Source: Hellea sp. | GTDB lineage: Bacteria; Pseudomonadota; Alphaproteobacteria; Caulobacterales; Maricaulaceae | Direction: 5' to 3' | DNA length: 16,907 bases | Assembly (NCBI GenBank): GCA_020628635.1 | Contig: JAHDEU010000006.1 | Location: 1-16,907 of the forward strand | Shown here: piece by piece, positions 14,199-16,907 of the stretch | Position numbering within the stretch: the first letter of the stretch is position 1 | Layout of the letters: each line of letters starts with the position of its first letter | Position numbers and translations under genes: made by a program | Notes under the pieces: model-generated | Told to the model about the DNA's origin: nothing | The model's database searches: none | Seen by the model: only the letters and a program-made list of their open reading frames with translations

Positions 14199-14224
14199 GC
14201 GGACCTCACGCCTTGGCTGCTTCG

Positions 14225-14587
14225 GTGGCGAATGACACATCCAAGCTCGGGACGCTGACCAAGCGTTCCGAGTTTTTGTTTGTGCGCGACGGGGCCTACT
14301 CCGCCAAGGGGGCCGTCGTGATCCAGTGCCGCGCCAATCCGGCCCATGACACCATCCGCTACGGCGTCACGGCCACCAAACGCATCGGCAATGCGGTGAT
14401 CCGCAACCGCGCCAAGCGCCGACTGCGGGTGGTGGCGCGGGAAGTGCTGCCCGAGCTCGGCCGTCCCGGCCACGACTATGTGCTGATCGCGCGCGACCGC
14501 ACGCCGGTCCGCGACTGGTCCAAACTGCTGACGGACGCCCGCCGCGCCTTGCAAAGCGATGCGCTTTCGGGGCAAGGCGCGCCTTAA
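14225..14587 (+). CDS. rnpA: Ribonuclease P protein component
   Basis: The 120-residue basic protein has the RnpA core. An N-terminal LTKRSEFLFVR (11-21) precedes the central strand, and the signature RNRAKRRLR (60-68) binds the pre-tRNA leader and P RNA. It assists the catalytic RNA in 5' maturation of tRNAs. The GTG at 14225 is chosen because it gives the usual short lead before the TKR segment. A TTG at 14213 would add four residues. The frame remains open upstream across rpmH to 13994, but that part is only the shadow of bL34 coding sequence. No good Shine-Dalgarno is seen. It starts 26 nt after rpmH. Confidence 0.94.
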   Translation: MANDTSKLGTLTKRSEFLFVRDGAYSAKGAVVIQCRANPAHDTIRYGVTATKRIGNAVIRNRAKRRLRVVAREVLPELGRPGHDYVLIARDRTPVRDWSKLLTDARRALQSDALSGQGAP

Positions 14588-14592
14588 CCAGA

Positions 14593-14618
14593 CGCAAACC
14601 AATTTGCGGCTTAGCCGC
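14593..14618 (+). other. Two overlapping small hairpins between rnpA and yidC
   Basis: CGCAAA (14593-14598) pairs with TTTGCG (14603-14608) around a 4-nt loop. GCGGC (14606-14610) pairs with GCCGC (14614-14618) around a 3-nt loop. They share GCG at 14606-14608, so both full stems cannot form together. This sits in the 66-nt rnpA-yidC gap, where many bacteria carry yidD. It may be an RNA switch-like or processing site, or chance. Confidence 0.3.
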
Positions 14619-14653
14619 CACTCCCATGCACTCGTAACAAAGCGACCCCTCCC

Positions 14654-16417
14654 ATGGACGAACAGCGCCGTTTCATCCTTGCCATGGTCCTGTCGGGCCT
14701 GGTGTTCATGGCCTACTACTTCCTCGTCATGATCCCGACGCAGGAGGCCGCACGCGCCGACGCGCAGCTGGAGCTGGAGCGCGAGCAGGCGCAGGTCGTC
14801 CAGACCGCCCCCGCCGTCCCGCCCACGCGCGAGGAACTGACGCAGGCGGGTTCGGTTGGCGGAGCCGCCGTGCGCATCCCCATCGACGCGCCCGGCATTC
14901 GCGGCTCCATGCTGAGCACGGGTTCGCGCGTCGACGATGTAACGCTCAACGAATATGACAAGACGCTGGACCCAGAAGATGGCCAGGTCGAACTCCTCTC
15001 GCCCGTGGGCTCCGAACGCGCCGCCCTCGTGGCCGATAACTGGGTCCCGGCCGGAACGGGTCTGGGTCTGGAAACCAACTGGTCCGTTCTCAGCGGCGAT
15101 CGCCTGACGCCGTCCACCCCCGTCATCCTGCAAACCACGGTCGCGGGCGTGACGGTCACCCGCACGCTAACGGTGGACGACAAGTTCCTGATCACCACCT
15201 CGGACAGCCTGACCAATACCGGCGCGCAGCCCGTCGCGCTGGAGCGCATCGGCGTGTCGCGCCAGATCGGCCTGCCGGACGACCTGACCAATTTCTTCAT
15301 CATCCAGGAAGGCCCGATCTCGGTGCTGGACGACAGCTACCATGACGAGAAATACAAGAAGACCATCAAGAAGCAGTGGTCGGATACGGGCGAGGCGGGC
15401 TGGACGGGCCTCACCGACAAATACTGGCTGCAGGCCGCCATCGCGCCGCAGGGCTCCACCATCGAAGTCGATTTCGACCACCAGCTGATCAACGGCGTCG
15501 ATGCGTGGGATGCGCGCTATTCCACCGGCGCGCTGACGCTCACCCCCGGCGCGACGATCGAATCTGTCGGCTACATCTTCGCCGGCGCCAAGGAACGCGA
15601 CACGCTGCAGGCCTACCAGGATGCGGGCATCACCGGCATGACGCGCGCCATCGACTGGGGCGCGATGGGGCTGCTGGTGCGCCCGATCATGTGGCTTTTG
15701 TCCTGGCTCGGCAATCTGCTCGGCAATTTCGGCCTCGCCATCATCGGCCTGACCGTGGTCATCAAGCTGCTCATGTTCCCGCTGTTCAACAAGCAGTACA
15801 AGAGCCAGGCCAAGATGAAAAAGGTCATGCCCCAGGTCAAGAAACTCCAGGAGCGCTACAAGGACGACCGCATGAAGCTCCAGCAGGAGATGATGGCGCT
15901 CTACAAGCGCGAGGGCGCGAACCCGGCCGCCGGCTGCCTGCCCATGATCCCGACGATCTTCGTCTTCTTCGCGCTCTACAAGGCGGTGTTCATCGACATC
16001 GACCTGCGGCAGGAAGCCTTCTTCGGCTACATCCAGGACCTGTCGGTTCGCGAGTCGGTCAACGTGCTCAACCTGTTCGGCCTGCTGCCCTGGGACGCGC
16101 CGACGACGGGCCTGCTCTCCTTCCTCGCCATCGGCCCGCTCGGCATTCTCTACGGCGTCTCGATGAGCCTGATGTACACGCTCACGCCTCCGACAGGCGA
16201 TCCGACCCAGGCGCGCATCTTCAAGCTGATGCCGTGGTTGTTCATGTTCATTCTCGCGGGCTTCCCGGCCGGGCTGCTGCTCTACTGGGTGTCCAACAAC
16301 GTGCTGTCCTTTCTGCAGCAATGGTTCATCACGCGCCGCAACGGCGTGGACACGCCCGTCGATGCCTTCCTGCGCAAGATCACGGGCCGTCCCGATCCCG
16401 TTGATGCTGCCGAGTGA
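14654..16417 (+). CDS. yidC: Membrane protein insertase YidC
   Basis: The 587-residue product has the Gram-negative YidC plan. An N-terminal membrane anchor (about 7-27) is followed by a large periplasmic beta-sandwich domain (about 70-330), then the conserved five-helix insertase core. Core features are VVIKLLMFPLFNKQYKSQAKMKK (368-390), the cytoplasmic helical hairpin (about 384-420), NPAAGCLPMIPTIFVFFALYK (423-443) and a C-terminal FPAGLLLYWVSNNVLSFLQQW (537-557). The hydrophilic-groove residue that is Arg366 in E. coli is Lys371 here, a positive-charge-preserving change I believe is common in alphaproteobacteria. YidC inserts membrane proteins alone or with SecYEG. The ATG at 14654 fits the anchor, but no clear Shine-Dalgarno is visible. 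The stop overlaps the engB GTG by 4 nt. Confidence 0.98.
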   Translation: MDEQRRFILAMVLSGLVFMAYYFLVMIPTQEAARADAQLELEREQAQVVQTAPAVPPTREELTQAGSVGGAAVRIPIDAPGIRGSMLSTGSRVDDVTLNEYDKTLDPEDGQVELLSPVGSERAALVADNWVPAGTGLGLETNWSVLSGDRLTPSTPVILQTTVAGVTVTRTLTVDDKFLITTSDSLTNTGAQPVALERIGVSRQIGLPDDLTNFFIIQEGPISVLDDSYHDEKYKKTIKKQWSDTGEAGWTGLTDKYWLQAAIAPQGSTIEVDFDHQLINGVDAWDARYSTGALTLTPGATIESVGYIFAGAKERDTLQAYQDAGITGMTRAIDWGAMGLLVRPIMWLLSWLGNLLGNFGLAIIGLTVVIKLLMFPLFNKQYKSQAKMKKVMPQVKKLQERYKDDRMKLQQEMMALYKREGANPAAGCLPMIPTIFVFFALYKAVFIDIDLRQEAFFGYIQDLSVRESVNVLNLFGLLPWDAPTTGLLSFLAIGPLGILYGVSMSLMYTLTPPTGDPTQARIFKLMPWLFMFILAGFPAGLLLYWVSNNVLSFLQQWFITRRNGVDTPVDAFLRKITGRPDPVDAAE

Positions 16418-16907
16418 CCGAACCCGCCTACAGTTCCGAGCAGATCGAGGACGGCCGCCTGCTGTTCGCGCGGCCGATCACCTTCATGAAATCGGCCGTG
16501 TCGCTGGACACGCTTCCGCCCATGGGCCCGCCGGAGGTCTGCTTTGCGGGCCGGTCCAATGTCGGCAAATCGACGCTGATCAACGCGCTGACCGGACAGC
16601 ACGGCTTGGCGCGCGCTTCTAATACCCCCGGCCGCACGCAGGAGCTCAACTATTTCTACGCGGGCGACCACCTCTCCACGGCACGGCTCTTTCTCGTGGA
16701 CCTGCCGGGCTATGGCTATGCGAAAGCCCCCAAACACAAGGTCGCGGCCTGGACCAAGCTGACCCGCGCCTTCCTGCGCGGGCGCGCCACGCTGCGGCGC
16801 GTGTTCGTGCTCATCGACTCGCGCCACGGCCTCAAACCCGTCGATCTGGAACTCATGGACATGCTGGACGAGGCGGCCGTGACCTACCAGCTCGTGCTGA
16901 CCAAGAC
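16414..16907 (+). CDS. engB: Ribosome biogenesis GTP-binding protein YihA/YsxC (EngB), 3' end missing
   Basis: The first 164 codons are present and the gene runs off the right edge. TRAFAC GTPase motifs are clear: G1 P-loop GRSNVGKST (46-54), G2 TPGRT (71-75) and G3 DLPGYGYA (96-103). The G4 NKxD-type motif begins at the edge as LTK (162-164). The preceding segment around residues 26-45 (KSAVSL...PPEVCFAG) is typical of EngB. It functions in late 50S subunit assembly. The GTG start at 16414 overlaps the yidC stop (GTGA), which suggests translational coupling. yidC-engB order is common in alphaproteobacteria, often followed by argB, which cannot be seen here. Confidence 0.95.
   Translation, partial: MTEPAYSSEQIEDGRLLFARPITFMKSAVSLDTLPPMGPPEVCFAGRSNVGKSTLINALTGQHGLARASNTPGRTQELNYFYAGDHLSTARLFLVDLPGYGYAKAPKHKVAAWTKLTRAFLRGRATLRRVFVLIDSRHGLKPVDLELMDMLDEAAVTYQLVLTK

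Noticed and set aside
13994..14224. N-terminal extension of RnpA across rpmH
   Set aside because: The extra 77 residues are rpmH read in another frame. RnpA proteins are about 120 residues.
15167..16321. Long minus-strand frame opposite yidC
   Set aside because: yidC on the plus strand is unmistakable. The antisense product is charged low-complexity sequence with no family resemblance.

Overview
The window is GC-rich, densely packed bacterial chromosome. Gene content and order point to an alphaproteobacterium. A Caulobacterales/Maricaulales/Hyphomonadaceae-type marine or aquatic lineage is my best guess, from protein flavour rather than any search. The main markers are the conserved rpmH-rnpA-yidC-engB block and a type II secretion (T2SS) cluster in the order gspE-F-G-H-I-J-K-L-M. 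I see no rRNA, tRNA, CRISPR array, phage gene or transposase.

Layout: (1) 1-249 is a non-coding leader with tandem hairpins and a G-quadruplex-type motif. (2) 250-1602 (+) is an exported Sel1-repeat protein with ten repeats of exactly 36 residues. (3) 1618-8898 (-) is the T2SS cluster: gspE (ATPase), gspF (inner-membrane platform), gspG (major pseudopilin), gspH/I/J/K (minor pseudopilins), gspL/M (assembly platform). Every junction from gspF to gspM overlaps by 1-20 nt, and several genes use GTG or TTG starts, so translation is probably coupled. Two oddities stand out. gspH carries a frameshift near 5456-5463. gspE and gspF are separated by a 149-nt nested inverted-repeat element with inverted arrays of a degenerate GTAGTGA heptamer at its ends. 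gspC, gspD, gspN and gspO are not in the window. (4) 9001-10680 (+), divergent from gspE, is a TPR protein with a C-terminal 2-oxoglutarate/Fe(II) oxygenase domain. (5) 10684-13776 (-) is a three-gene operon read as DUF547 lipoprotein, TVP38/TMEM64 membrane protein, then a MerA/Lpd-like FAD disulfide oxidoreductase. (6) 13777-14063 is a divergent regulatory region. (7) 14064-16907 (+) is rpmH, rnpA, yidC and the 5' part of engB (yihA/ysxC), which runs off the right edge.

How it fits together: the T2SS genes encode the energised inner-membrane and pseudopilus part of a secretion machine, whose outer-membrane secretin must come from elsewhere. The rpmH block couples a ribosomal protein, the RNase P protein, the membrane insertase and a ribosome-assembly GTPase. 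The DUF547/TVP38/oxidoreductase operon looks like a small redox and membrane module of unproven function. It is the best candidate here for an under-described system, together with the palindromic element between gspE and gspF.
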